From the NCBI RefSeq assembly GCF_001026695.1, contig NZ_LDNB01000023.1:1-38728 (forward strand): DNA of 38,728 nucleotides, in the 5' to 3' direction. Positions 23,522 through 31,823 of the stretch are shown here, piece after piece; within the stretch, counting starts at the first letter, position 1, and each line of letters starts with the position of its first letter. Made by a program: the position numbers and the translations under genes. The notes under the pieces are model-generated. The model was not told the DNA's origin. It ran no database searches and worked only from the letters and a program-made list of their open reading frames with translations. The DNA is from Neobacillus vireti. Its GTDB lineage: Bacteria; Bacillota; Bacilli; Bacillales; Cytobacillaceae.

Positions 23522-24604
23522 ATGACGGATGAGTTTTATATGGATTTTGCCTTGAAATTGGCGCAAGTTGCTGAGGGACAAACTGCACCCAATCCTGTTG
23601 TGGGTGCTGTGATTGTGAAAGATGGCGAAATTATTGGATTCGGTGCTCATTTGAAGGCGGGAAGCCCGCATGCTGAGGTCCATGCCTTGCAAATGGCAGG
23701 AAATCGAGCTAAAGGAAGCACTGTATATGTGACGCTCGAACCATGCAGCCATTATGGAAAAACACCGCCATGTGCAATGGCTTTAATAGAATCTGGTGTG
23801 CGTCGGGTGGTCATTGCCTCGGAGGATCCCAATCCATTAGTCGCAGGCAATGGCATTGCCCTTATGAGGGACGCTGGGATTGAAGTGAACACAGGTGTTT
23901 TGAAAGAACGGGCTGACGCGTTAAATGAGGCTTTCTTTCATTTTATTCTACAGAATAAACCTTTTGTGACATTGAAACAGGCCATTACGCTGGATGGAAA
24001 GATAGCGGCACAAACTGGTTTTGGTGAACCAATTACCAGCAGCGAGGTGCAACAAGATGTGCATGAAGATCGCGAGAAATACGATGCGATTTTAGTCGGG
24101 ATTGGGACCGTTTTAGCGGATAATCCAAGTCTAACAAATCGGCTTGGCAAGACGGAAAAACAACCAATTCGCATCATTTTAGATACACATTTAACGATGC
24201 CACACGATAAAAAAGTCATTATTGATGGGCATTCGCCAACGTGGATTTTCACTGGCTCGGAGGCAGCGGCTGAAAAGATTGCTAGTTTTCAACAGCCGCA
24301 TGTAAAAATTATAAAACTTTCGCAGCCAACCATCGACATTACCGAGTTACTAACGGAGCTTGGAAAACGTCAGGTGATGAAGCTTTATGTAGAAGGCGGT
24401 AAAACCGTCAATGCAAGCTTTTTGAAATCAGGGTATGTAAACCAAATGATAACCTATATTGCACCGAAAATTGTCGGCGGGAATAGAGCAGTACCCATGT
24501 TTGCTGATTTAGATGTCCGGCAAATGACAGCCGCTTTCAAATTAAAATTTAAACATGTAGAAATGGTTGGAGAAGACCTGAAAATAACGTCGGTACTGAA
24601 ATGA
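23522..24604 (+). CDS. ribD: Bifunctional pyrimidine deaminase/reductase RibD
   Basis: 360 residues. Catalyses the second and third steps of riboflavin synthesis: deamination of the diaminopyrimidine from GTP, then NADPH reduction of its ribosyl chain. The N-terminal deaminase has the zinc set His50-Ala-Glu52, Cys75 and Cys84 (SPHAEVHALQ, EPCSHYGKTPPC). The C-terminal reductase starts near residue 147 with FVTLKQAITLDGKIA and includes LVGIGTVLADNPSLTNR and LYVEGGKTVNASFL. ATG 23522 follows GGAGGGG by 6 bases; an in-frame TTG at 23507 overlaps that site and is rejected. First gene of ribD-ribE-ribBA-ribH, behind two FMN riboswitches. Confidence 0.95.
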   Translation: MTDEFYMDFALKLAQVAEGQTAPNPVVGAVIVKDGEIIGFGAHLKAGSPHAEVHALQMAGNRAKGSTVYVTLEPCSHYGKTPPCAMALIESGVRRVVIASEDPNPLVAGNGIALMRDAGIEVNTGVLKERADALNEAFFHFILQNKPFVTLKQAITLDGKIAAQTGFGEPITSSEVQQDVHEDREKYDAILVGIGTVLADNPSLTNRLGKTEKQPIRIILDTHLTMPHDKKVIIDGHSPTWIFTGSEAAAEKIASFQQPHVKIIKLSQPTIDITELLTELGKRQVMKLYVEGGKTVNASFLKSGYVNQMITYIAPKIVGGNRAVPMFADLDVRQMTAAFKLKFKHVEMVGEDLKITSVLK

Positions 24605-24614
24605 GGTGTAAATC

Positions 24615-25253
24615 ATGTTTACAGGAATTGTAGAAGATTTAGGTAAGGTCAAGGCGATGAAAAGTGGGTCCCATAGTATGCAGTTAACGTTAGAATCCAA
24701 AAAAATTGTAGAAGACATCCATTTGGGTGACAGTATCGCGGTAAATGGCGTCTGCTTAACTGTTACTGCCTTTTCAACGAACACATTTACAGTTGATGTC
24801 ATGCCGGAAACGGTGAAGGCAACCAATATTCAAAAGCTGCAAATAGGGCATGTGGTCAACCTGGAAAGGGCGATGCCGGCAAATGGCCGATTTGGCGGTC
24901 ACTTCGTTTCGGGGCATGTGGATGGAACAGGCGTTATTTTACGAAAACGGAAGCTTGAAAATGCGGTATATGTTGATATTGGCATCAACGAAGAACTGAG
25001 TAAATATTGCGTATTAAAAGGTTCGATAGCGATTGATGGAATTAGTTTAACGATTTTCGATGTTCGACCAACACAGCTGACTGTTTCACTTATTCCCCAC
25101 ACATTTAGTGAAACGATATTAGGAATCAAAAGTGAGCATGATGTCGTGAATATTGAAAATGACATGCTTGGAAAATACGTTATTCATCATTTGGATCGCA
25201 AGCAAGAAAGTTCTCCAATTACGATAGATTTTTTAAGACAAAATGGATTTTAG
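24615..25253 (+). CDS. ribE: Riboflavin synthase alpha subunit RibE
   Basis: 212 residues. Converts two lumazine molecules into riboflavin plus the pyrimidine precursor. Two lumazine-binding beta-barrels in tandem: the first opens MFTGIVEDLGKV and contains SIAVNGVCLTVTAF; the second has HVDGTGVI and SIAIDGISLTIFDV. The C-terminal helix, NDMLGKYVIHHL, completes the trimer. GAGGTG lies before ATG, 10 bases after ribD. Length is normal. Confidence 0.95.
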   Translation: MFTGIVEDLGKVKAMKSGSHSMQLTLESKKIVEDIHLGDSIAVNGVCLTVTAFSTNTFTVDVMPETVKATNIQKLQIGHVVNLERAMPANGRFGGHFVSGHVDGTGVILRKRKLENAVYVDIGINEELSKYCVLKGSIAIDGISLTIFDVRPTQLTVSLIPHTFSETILGIKSEHDVVNIENDMLGKYVIHHLDRKQESSPITIDFLRQNGF

Positions 25254-25267
25254 AAAAAGGCGGTGTT

Positions 25268-26467
25268 TTGACTGTGTTTCATACCATTGAAGAAGCAATT
25301 GAAGATTTGAAAAAGGGAAAAATCATTATCGTGGTCGACGATGAGAACCGTGAAAATGAAGGAGATTTCTTGGTGCTGGCAGATTATGCAACACCAGAGA
25401 ATATTAACTTTATGGCTACACATGGGCGCGGTTTAATCTGTACACCTATATCGAAGGAATTAGCGGAGCGTCTCGATTTACATCCGATGGTCCAGCACAA
25501 TACAGATAATCATCAAACAGCCTTTACGGTTAGTATTGATTACAAGGATACAACGACGGGTATTAGTGCGTTTGAGCGCTCTGAAACGATTTTACAACTA
25601 TTAGATCCAAAAGTAATCAGCTCAGATTTTCGCCGGCCTGGTCATGTATTCCCGCTTGTGGCCAAGGAAAATGGTGTACTCGAGAGGAATGGCCATACTG
25701 AAGCAGCGGTTGATTTTGCAAAACTTTGCGGTGCGCAGCCTGCCGGGGTCATTTGTGAAATTATGAGTGATAACGGTGAAATGGCAAGGGTGCCGGAACT
25801 AATGACATTTGCTGAAACGTATGAGTTGAAGCTGGTGACGATTGCCGATTTAATCCGCTATCGTTATCAACATGAGCAGTTGGTGAAACGTGAGGCATCA
25901 GTGAAGCTTCCCACATCATTTGGCGAATTTCAGCTGATTGGATATTCCAATCAGCTAGATGAGAAAGAGCATGTAGCAATCATGAAGGGGGATCTGCTTA
26001 AAGAAGAGGAGGCACCGCTTGTACGCATCCATTCTGAGTGTTTGACAGGTGATGTTTTTCATTCAAAACGCTGTGATTGCGGGCCGCAATTGCATCTGTC
26101 ATTAGAAATGATTGAAGAGGCGGGCCGCGGTGTTGTCCTCTACATGGAACAGGAAGGTAGAGATATCGGTTTGCTAAATAAATTAAAGGCCTATGAGCTG
26201 CAAGAGCAGGGTTATGATACGGTCGAAGCCAATTTGAAATTAGGATTCCCAGCGGAAATGCGTGATTATGGTTTATCCGCACAAATGCTGCGCGATTTAG
26301 GGATTACGAAGGTGCGTTTAATGACAAATAATCCTGAAAAAATGGTTGGCTTAATGAAATACGGCATTGAAGTGGTCGAGCGGGTGCCGCTAGAAATTGA
26401 TGCTGTCGCGGAAAACAAACATTATTTAATGACAAAAAAAATAAAAATGAATCATATTTTAGCATAG
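25268..26467 (+). CDS. ribBA: DHBP synthase / GTP cyclohydrolase II RibBA
   Basis: 399 residues. Supplies both starting units for riboflavin. The N-terminal half makes 3,4-dihydroxy-2-butanone 4-phosphate (VVDDENRENEGDF acidic loop, ATHGRGLICTPI). The C-terminal half opens GTP (IHSECLTGDVFHSKRCDCG zinc cysteines, YMEQEGRDIGLLNKLKAYEL, MTNNPEKM). The start is a non-ATG: TTG 25268 follows AAAGG by 7 bases, and GTG 25274 is 9 bases from GGCGGTG; both fit and differ by two residues. It lies 15 bases after ribE. Confidence 0.94.
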   Translation: MTVFHTIEEAIEDLKKGKIIIVVDDENRENEGDFLVLADYATPENINFMATHGRGLICTPISKELAERLDLHPMVQHNTDNHQTAFTVSIDYKDTTTGISAFERSETILQLLDPKVISSDFRRPGHVFPLVAKENGVLERNGHTEAAVDFAKLCGAQPAGVICEIMSDNGEMARVPELMTFAETYELKLVTIADLIRYRYQHEQLVKREASVKLPTSFGEFQLIGYSNQLDEKEHVAIMKGDLLKEEEAPLVRIHSECLTGDVFHSKRCDCGPQLHLSLEMIEEAGRGVVLYMEQEGRDIGLLNKLKAYELQEQGYDTVEANLKLGFPAEMRDYGLSAQMLRDLGITKVRLMTNNPEKMVGLMKYGIEVVERVPLEIDAVAENKHYLMTKKIKMNHILA

Positions 26468-26479
26468 GAGAGATGACAA

Positions 26480-26944
26480 ATGGGACAAGTATTTGAAGCA
26501 CAATTAGTCGGAACAGATTTAAAAATTGGTATAGTGGTAGGAAGATTTAATGAGTTTTTAACAAGCAAATTATTGGGTGGTGCCATGGATGGCTTGAAAC
26601 GTCATGGTGTGTCTGAGGAAGATATTGATGTCGCATGGGTGCCAGGTGCATTCGAGGTGCCATTCATCGCGAAGAAAATGGCGGAAACAAAAAAGTATGA
26701 TGCGATTATCGGATTAGGAACCGTCATTCGCGGATCAACTACTCATTACGATTACGTATGTAATGAAGCAGCTAAAGGGATTGCCAATGTGGGCTTAACC
26801 ACTGGCGTGCCGGTCATGTTCGGAATTGTAACAACAGAAACGATTGAGCAAGCAATTGAGCGCTCCGGGACAAAGTCAGGTAATAAAGGCTATGATGCGG
26901 CGGTATCTGCCATTGAAATGGCAAATTTGAATCGTTTATTTTAA
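26480..26944 (+). CDS. ribH: Lumazine synthase RibH
   Basis: 154 residues. Condenses the pyrimidine and butanone phosphate to 6,7-dimethyl-8-ribityllumazine; family members form icosahedral 60-mers. Active-site landmarks: GRFNEFLTSKLLGGAMDGL, WVPGAFEVPFIAKKMA, GTVIRGSTTHYDYVCNEAAK (catalytic His) and VMFGIVTTETIEQAIERSG. AGGAGAG is upstream. It is the last gene of the operon: no ribT-like gene follows, and two hairpins lie within 150 bases. Confidence 0.95.
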   Translation: MGQVFEAQLVGTDLKIGIVVGRFNEFLTSKLLGGAMDGLKRHGVSEEDIDVAWVPGAFEVPFIAKKMAETKKYDAIIGLGTVIRGSTTHYDYVCNEAAKGIANVGLTTGVPVMFGIVTTETIEQAIERSGTKSGNKGYDAAVSAIEMANLNRLF

Positions 26945-26991
26945 AAGCAATGATGATTTCCGTGAGTTGTAATCAGCTATTTAAGAAACGC

Positions 26992-27034
26992 AAATCTAAA
27001 CGAGGGGCCGCTTCAACCCAGTTATTTAGATTTT
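26992..27034 (+). terminator. Candidate terminator after ribH
   Basis: AAATCTAAA / TTTAGATTT stem with a long, partly GC-rich loop, followed by TTCT. Weaker than the next hairpin. Confidence 0.4.
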
Positions 27035-27046
27035 CTAGTATTTAAT

Positions 27047-27097
27047 AAAAGAATCCATTTTGAACGATCTTTTTTCAAAATGGATTCTTTTTTTGTT
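27047..27097. terminator. Bidirectional terminator between ribH and the pentapeptide gene
   Basis: AAAAGAATCCATTTTGAA and TTCAAAATGGATTCTTTT are exact arms around 9 bases, with T-runs in both directions, so it can end ribH (plus) and the convergent gene at 27101 (minus). Confidence 0.88.
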
Positions 27098-27100
27098 TTG

Positions 27101-27973
27101 CTAGGAGGCGGTCCAATGCATTGGGCGAACAAGTGGGTGCGGTAATTTTGTCCGTGCATCCCCCTTCGCCGAATTAATTTGAACTTGAGTGAGAAAGATA
27201 CTATCAGTGAAATCTGCTCCACTAAGGTCGGCGTCTCGCAAATCAGCGCCGATAAGGTCAGCCTCTCTTAAGTCAGCCTCTCGAAGGTCAGCAGCAATAA
27301 GGTAGGATCCTCTTAAGTTGGCCCCTCTTAGATTCACACCTTTAAGATTTGCCCCCATCAGATCTGCTCCACGGCGATTAATTCTCTTATTCTGGTTGGC
27401 ATTCTTTTGCTGCCGGCTTGACTCCGTCCAGACTAGTTCGCTTGTCCTTAATAGAAGAGCGTTCACCTCTGCTCGGTGGGACGGAACGTTTAAATCGATG
27501 AGCGAATCGGGACTAAGGTGAGAAAGCCGTTCCGTCTCGTCAAGTGCGATGCGAAGCTCTTTGTGAATTGGACGCGTTGCTTTCAACGCTAGAGCTTCGG
27601 TCAAATACGAGAGCATCTCATGGAGTTGTTGCATAATCGGGAATACTTTGTACATTTTCTCCGCCGTTTCGGGGCTTTCCTGCCAACTGACTCCTTCGAA
27701 GGTGATTTGGGAAACCTTTTGACCTGCACCGAAGCAGTCAAAAACGGTACACCCTTTAAATCCTTGCTGTCTGAGGTTTTTATGAATGCTGCAACGAAAG
27801 TCCGATTGCAGATTTGGGCAAGGTTTTCCAGCATCTTTATTGATTGCAAAATCTGTAGAAGCTGCTAAGGTTGGGGCAACACAGCACAAGCCGAAGCAGT
27901 TCTCGCAGTCAGCCCGGAGATTTTCTCGACTAAGATTCCCTTTTAAATTTGGATTATCACGGTTCTCAGACAA
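27101..27973 (-). CDS. Cys-rich pentapeptide-repeat protein
   Basis: 290 residues on the minus strand. The N-terminal third has a cysteine set (Cys23, Cys26, Cys30, Cys31 in CENCFGLCC; then CPNLQSDFRCSIH and GCTVFDCFGAG) like YkgJ-type metal-binding domains. A helical middle follows (EKMYKVFPIMQQLHEMLSYL). Residues about 205-258 are pentapeptide repeats A(D/N)LXX (GADLMGANLKGVNLRGANLR and on), which should fold as a right-handed quadrilateral beta-helix. Some pentapeptide proteins mimic DNA and protect gyrase, but that group lacks this Cys domain, so the role is open. Start: AAAGGAG abuts an ATG at 27982, too close, but is 9 bases from TTG 27973, which is preferred. Confidence 0.8.
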   Translation of the reverse strand: MSENRDNPNLKGNLSRENLRADCENCFGLCCVAPTLAASTDFAINKDAGKPCPNLQSDFRCSIHKNLRQQGFKGCTVFDCFGAGQKVSQITFEGVSWQESPETAEKMYKVFPIMQQLHEMLSYLTEALALKATRPIHKELRIALDETERLSHLSPDSLIDLNVPSHRAEVNALLLRTSELVWTESSRQQKNANQNKRINRRGADLMGANLKGVNLRGANLRGSYLIAADLREADLREADLIGADLRDADLSGADFTDSIFLTQVQINSAKGDARTKLPHPLVRPMHWTAS

Positions 27974-28189
27974 TGAGTGCATCTCCTTTATTTTTCATCC
28001 TTGCATGATCTACTATATTAGTAGGTTTATCGGATAGATATTTTCAAGTTGCCCAATTCCTATGGTTTATTTTTATTAGAAAACATATTTTAAAAAAAAG
28101 CAATATTGGAATATTGCGAAACCGTTCACTGTGGGGCAAACTGTTATTAATTAGCTTGATAGATTTTCTTAGTAGGAGGTTAGAATTTC

Positions 28190-29200
28190 ATGTTTATTGA
28201 GCAAAGAATAAATGAAAAGTTTAACTCAGTAGGATCTCATGTTAAGAATACATATGATTTGGTTGATGGTTCTGGTGCAGGTGTGATGGTTATACATAAT
28301 GACAAAATAGTTTTGGAAGAATATTGGGGGAAACATTCCAAAGAGCCTGATGCAAGAACGATCCAGGAAGACTCACAGTTCCATATAGCTTCTGTTCGGA
28401 AGAGTTATATTGGCTTTGCGGTGGCATACGCTGTACATCATGGTTACATAGAATCGATAGATGATGAAGTAACAAAATACCTGCCTGGTACTGATACTGA
28501 GCTTTTCAATAAAATAACGATTAGACACCTTCTTACACATACCCATGGATTAAACACACAAGAGGGCAGGATTATTCGAGAATTTGCTCCGGGGAAAGGA
28601 TGGGCATATCATGATATCAACATTAAAATGTTGACGGAAATAGTCAAATCCACGACAGGTAGGACAGTAGCCGAAATCCTGAAAGAACAGGTTTTTAATC
28701 CATTAGCGTTTAAGGAAACGGGTTGGCATGATGAAGCGAATGAAAAATTAGTGCAAGTTATCAAAGAACAAAACGATAAATTTTGGTCAACGAGTAAGGG
28801 GACAGATGGGGGCCAGAAGAACATGTATGTTTCCACAAGAGAGCTTGCTTATTGGGGATATGTCCACTTGAAGCAAGGCTTTATCGATGGGGAACAATTG
28901 GTATCTAACGATATCATTAAATTAGCAACATCCCTTAAGAGTCCATTTGTAAATAAAGACCTTCCCCAAAATGGCTTTTTATGGTTTGTGAAGGATTTGC
29001 CTGCAAAGAAAACGGAAATTGGCGAACTTGTGCCTCAAGGTTCCTATCAAATCTTGGGATATACAAGTGTGGCAGTATTGGTTATTCCTAAGAAAAATAT
29101 CGTGGCAGTTCGCATGTTTAATAGTTTTGGTTCCACACCTGGATACGATTATTTATCAGACATTAGATCTTTTGGGGATACGGTTATGGGGTGTTTATAA
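28190..29200 (+). CDS. Serine hydrolase, class C beta-lactamase family
   Basis: 336 residues with no signal peptide, so probably cytoplasmic. Penicillin-binding-protein-like fold with the nucleophile motif Ser68-Val-Arg-Lys71 in FHIASVRKSYIGF. ITIRHLLTHTHGLN is the conserved stretch after it. The usual Tyr-x-Asn motif appears as Tyr-His-Asp (GWAYHDINIKML), an unusual Asp in place of Asn. The usual C-terminal Lys/His-Thr-Gly triad is not obvious. Such proteins are often esterases or D-aminopeptidases, not lactamases. AGGAGG lies 9 bases before ATG. Upstream is divergent from the pentapeptide gene, with a cre-like GAAACCGTTCAC core at about 28118 that is too degenerate to call. Confidence 0.78.
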   Translation: MFIEQRINEKFNSVGSHVKNTYDLVDGSGAGVMVIHNDKIVLEEYWGKHSKEPDARTIQEDSQFHIASVRKSYIGFAVAYAVHHGYIESIDDEVTKYLPGTDTELFNKITIRHLLTHTHGLNTQEGRIIREFAPGKGWAYHDINIKMLTEIVKSTTGRTVAEILKEQVFNPLAFKETGWHDEANEKLVQVIKEQNDKFWSTSKGTDGGQKNMYVSTRELAYWGYVHLKQGFIDGEQLVSNDIIKLATSLKSPFVNKDLPQNGFLWFVKDLPAKKTEIGELVPQGSYQILGYTSVAVLVIPKKNIVAVRMFNSFGSTPGYDYLSDIRSFGDTVMGCL

Positions 29201-29317
29201 AGGGTCCATTTGCACCAAGTCCCATTTTTAGGTAGTGGGAAATTCTCAATAGATATCATATAAATTGTCTGGGAAAGTAAACCTGTCCCTCTAGTCGAAA
29301 GGAAAGAAGGCGTTGAT

Positions 29318-30193
29318 GTGTTTAGAAAAAGGGGATTTTTCCTCTTAATAGTTATCCTCATATTAAGTGCTTGTGCGCCAAGTCAGCCTAAGAATCAGGC
29401 TCCTGCGGAAAAGACTATTCCGGTAGCGAAAAAGCTTCCGAAAATTGATCATATCGTTATTGTTGTCGAGGAAAATCGCTCACAAAAGGCTATTGAAGGG
29501 AATCCGTCTGCCCCCTATATCAATTCACTAATGATGCAGGGCGCAACCATGACGAACTTTCATGCTAAGGAGCACCCGAGCCAGCCTAATTATTTGGACT
29601 TGTTCTCCGGATCAAATCAAGGAGTGACAGATGATAAAGTCCCAAAAGAGAAATTTTCTACAGATAACTTGGCGAGTGAATTAATTGCTAAGAGTTATAC
29701 ATTTACAGGCTATTCCGAAGACCTGCCTTCCATTGGCTTTAATGGGGCATCGACTGGTCCCGGAGGTTATGCCCGTAAGCATAATCCGTGGGTAAACTTC
29801 ACCAATGTACCGAAAGAAGTAAATCAGCCATTGACAAACTTTCCGAAGGATTTTACCAAATTGCCGACAGTTTCATTTGTCATACCGAATCTTCGGAATG
29901 ACATGCATGATGGAACGATAAAGGAAGCGGACGATTGGCTGAAGGGAAAGATAGATCCTTATGTTCAATGGGCGCAACATCATAACAGTTTATTGATTGT
30001 GACCTGGGATGAGGATGATTATTCACAAGACAACAAAATCACGACCTTTTTTGTCGGACCAATGGTAAATACAGGCCGATTTGATGAAAATTTAAATCAC
30101 TATCATCTTTTAAGGACCATCGAGGACCTTTACGGATTACCACATGCGGGGGAAAGTAAGACAGTCGAACCTATTATGAGCATATGGAAATAA
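29318..30193 (+). CDS. Phosphoesterase-family lipoprotein
   Basis: 291 residues from a GTG. Lipoprotein signal: basic MFRKRG, hydrophobic core FFLLIVILILSA and lipobox with Cys19 (LSAC), followed by a Pro/Gln/Lys-rich tether, so it should be anchored outside the membrane. The rest matches the phosphoesterase/acid phosphatase group related to phospholipase C (PF04185-like): KIDHIVIVVEENRSQ metal-site strand, the NFHAKEHPSQPNYLDLFSGS loop, and LLIVTWDEDDYSQDNKITTF with the Asp-Glu-Asp-Asp set. The family hydrolyses phosphate mono- or diesters. GGAAAGAAGG lies about 8 bases before GTG 29318. It is a single gene, ended by the hairpin at 30194. Confidence 0.8.
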   Translation: MFRKRGFFLLIVILILSACAPSQPKNQAPAEKTIPVAKKLPKIDHIVIVVEENRSQKAIEGNPSAPYINSLMMQGATMTNFHAKEHPSQPNYLDLFSGSNQGVTDDKVPKEKFSTDNLASELIAKSYTFTGYSEDLPSIGFNGASTGPGGYARKHNPWVNFTNVPKEVNQPLTNFPKDFTKLPTVSFVIPNLRNDMHDGTIKEADDWLKGKIDPYVQWAQHHNSLLIVTWDEDDYSQDNKITTFFVGPMVNTGRFDENLNHYHLLRTIEDLYGLPHAGESKTVEPIMSIWK

Positions 30194-30275
30194 GAGGGAC
30201 AAGGGGACACCTTTTCCCTCTTTAAATTGGACAATATGTTTTGTGAATCATTGGGCAGTCCCTTCTGTGTGATTG
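30194..30275 (+). repeat. Terminator-associated repeat, copy 1
   Basis: AGAGGGA / TCCCTCT hairpin with GGGACAAGGGGACA inside, followed by TTTAAATTGGACAATATG then TTTTGTGAATCATTGGGCAG then TCCC. The same order occurs at 33467-33552 (GGACAAGGGACAG, then TGGTCCAAAATGTATTGTG, AGCCATTGGGTCAGTCC). It acts as the terminator of the lipoprotein gene. Confidence 0.6.
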
Positions 30276-30288
30276 TGGCAGCACATAA

Positions 30289-30340
30289 ATCTCGAATTCG
30301 AGATATTTTTCTTGCTTTCTCTTCAATTGAGTGGTAAAGT
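30289..30340 (+). promoter_or_regulatory. Perfect MhqR-type box and promoter of the second detox cluster
   Basis: ATCTCGAATTCGAGAT (30289-30304) is a perfect 16-bp palindrome identical to the remembered MhqR operator. Eight bases on is TTGCTT (30312-30317), 17-base spacer, TAAAGT (30335-30340). The box lies just upstream of the -35, unlike the boxes at 4873 and 7787, which follow the -10. Confidence 0.7.
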
Positions 30341-30371
30341 GATAGTGAGCTCAGATGAGGAGGGAAACGAG

Positions 30372-30815
30372 ATGCGTAATAATACGCTGGGATCGTTAAT
30401 TTGGTTACGCTTAGTGCGTTTTACAAACCTCAGTAACCAGTTGTCCAACGACTTTTTAAAACAATTTAATATAACAACTGCACAATTTGATGTGCTTATG
30501 CAAATTCATGTATACCAGCCGCTCACGCAAACAGAGTTAGCTGAAAAAGTAACTGTCACGCAAGGTGGTATTTCTCGTATGGTATCCCGGCTTGAGAAAG
30601 AAGGATATATTGTTCGGAAACAAGATTGGAAAACGAAGACGATTAGCCTAACTGAGAAGGGTGAGGCGGTTTTAGACGAGGCAATGCCAGCGCAGCTTGC
30701 GTTCCAAACATCATTTTTTGAAGATGTTTTAAATGAGGAAGAAACGAAAACATTATACAGGTTGATGACACGTGTTCATAAACATAGCCAGAAAAAAGAG
30801 TTACCACTTGAATAA
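30372..30815 (+). CDS. MarR-family regulator, second type
   Basis: 147 residues. Winged-helix repressor: helix FTNLSNQLSNDFLKQFNITT, then AQFDVLMQIHVYQPLTQTEL, recognition region TVTQGGISRMVSRLEKEGYI and wing VRKQDWKTKTISLTEKG. It differs from the MhqR-like protein at 4922 (no SGSMTYVIDKLE or CPDDRRV), so the two should recognise different sites; yet the box in front of this gene is the perfect MhqR type. A palindrome at 30831 may be its own operator. ATG 30372 follows AGGAGGG by 8 bases; in-frame codons back to 30273 would run through the box and promoter and are rejected. It heads the cluster with dioxygenase, LLM monooxygenase and FMN reductase. Confidence 0.82.
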   Translation: MRNNTLGSLIWLRLVRFTNLSNQLSNDFLKQFNITTAQFDVLMQIHVYQPLTQTELAEKVTVTQGGISRMVSRLEKEGYIVRKQDWKTKTISLTEKGEAVLDEAMPAQLAFQTSFFEDVLNEEETKTLYRLMTRVHKHSQKKELPLE

Positions 30816-30830
30816 TTTTTTTAGATTATC

Positions 30831-30846
30831 ACTTGACTAATCAAGT
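30831..30846 (+). promoter_or_regulatory. Palindrome before the second dioxygenase
   Basis: ACTTGA CTAA TCAAGT, perfect 6-base arms, in the 52-base gap between the MarR gene and the dioxygenase. Size and symmetry suit a MarR dimer. No promoter accompanies it. It is unlike the ATCTCGAATTCGAGAT boxes. Confidence 0.45.
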
Positions 30847-30867
30847 TAAATATAGGGAGGAATCACT

Positions 30868-31809
30868 ATGTATAAAATTCCTGGACATCATCATATTTCA
30901 ATGATTACAAAAAACGCGCTAATGAATAATCGATTTTATCAAAACGTGTTAGGTTTACGTCGTGTGAAAATGACCGTAAACCAAGATGATCCTTCGATGT
31001 ATCACTTATTTTATGGAGATTTAACAGGAAGTGCGGGCACAGAGCTAACCTTCTTTGAAATGCCGATCGTGGGAAGGACTGTTCGCGGAACCAATGCCAT
31101 TACGCAAATCGGCTTACTCGTACCATCATTCGAAAGCCTGGAATATTGGAAAAGGCGTTTTGAGCTATTAGATGTTAAGCACGGAGAAATTACTTCATTT
31201 GCTGGCCGCGATGCTTTACATTTTGAAGATACAGAGGGTTTACGAATGATTCTGTTAAATAATAATGGCTTAGTGATACCAGAATACTGGACCGCTTGGG
31301 AAGATTCCAATGTTGAACAAAAGTATCGTATTTTAGGGATGGGAACGGTGGAAATAACCGTCCGTTATTTGGAACGAACAGCTAGAACATTAACAGATAT
31401 GCTGGGCTACGTAGAAGTGGACTGTTCAGAAAATGAAGCCATTTATCAATCTGTGCCCGGGCAGGCGTTCGGTGAAATTGTTCTAAAGCAGCAGGAGGGG
31501 CCGAGTGAAAAGCCAGGCCGCGGCAGTATCCATCATCTGGCGATTCGTGTAAAAAACGTGGATGAGCTGCGCCATTGGGAGGAACAGGTGAAAGAGCGTG
31601 GCTTCCACTCATCAGGCGTCGTCGATCGTTACTACTTCCAAAGCTTATATTTCCGTGATAGGAATGGGATTTTATTTGAACTGGCGACAGACGGTCCGGG
31701 ATTTACAGCCGATTCAACCGTTGAAGCGTTAGGAAAAAACTTAGATTTACCGCCATTTTTAGAAGAAAAACGGGCAGAAATTGAAGCGAAGTTAAAGCCA
31801 CTTGATTAA
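30868..31809 (+). CDS. Ring-cleaving dioxygenase (VOC family), second copy
   Basis: 313 residues, two VOC halves as in the protein at 5470. The first half starts IPGHHHISMITKNALMNNRF and continues GLRRVKMTVNQDDPSMYHLF; the second half has GSIHHLAIRV and the metal strand ILFELATDGPGF. Predicted Fe(II) extradiol dioxygenase for hydroquinone- or catechol-like rings. The two window copies are clearly related but diverged throughout, so it is an older paralogue. GGGAGG lies 8 bases before ATG. The LLM oxygenase starts 15 bases after its stop, so it is in one operon with the next two genes. Confidence 0.85.
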   Translation: MYKIPGHHHISMITKNALMNNRFYQNVLGLRRVKMTVNQDDPSMYHLFYGDLTGSAGTELTFFEMPIVGRTVRGTNAITQIGLLVPSFESLEYWKRRFELLDVKHGEITSFAGRDALHFEDTEGLRMILLNNNGLVIPEYWTAWEDSNVEQKYRILGMGTVEITVRYLERTARTLTDMLGYVEVDCSENEAIYQSVPGQAFGEIVLKQQEGPSEKPGRGSIHHLAIRVKNVDELRHWEEQVKERGFHSSGVVDRYYFQSLYFRDRNGILFELATDGPGFTADSTVEALGKNLDLPPFLEEKRAEIEAKLKPLD

Positions 31810-31823
31810 GGGGAGAGAGAGAC

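Noticed and set aside
28117..28130. cre-like sequence before the serine hydrolase
   Set aside because: Mismatches at both ends of the consensus and no promoter positioned beside it.
30273..30371. N-terminal extension of the second MarR
   Set aside because: It would include the MhqR-type box and promoter; ATG 30372 has AGGAGGG at ideal spacing and the usual MarR start.
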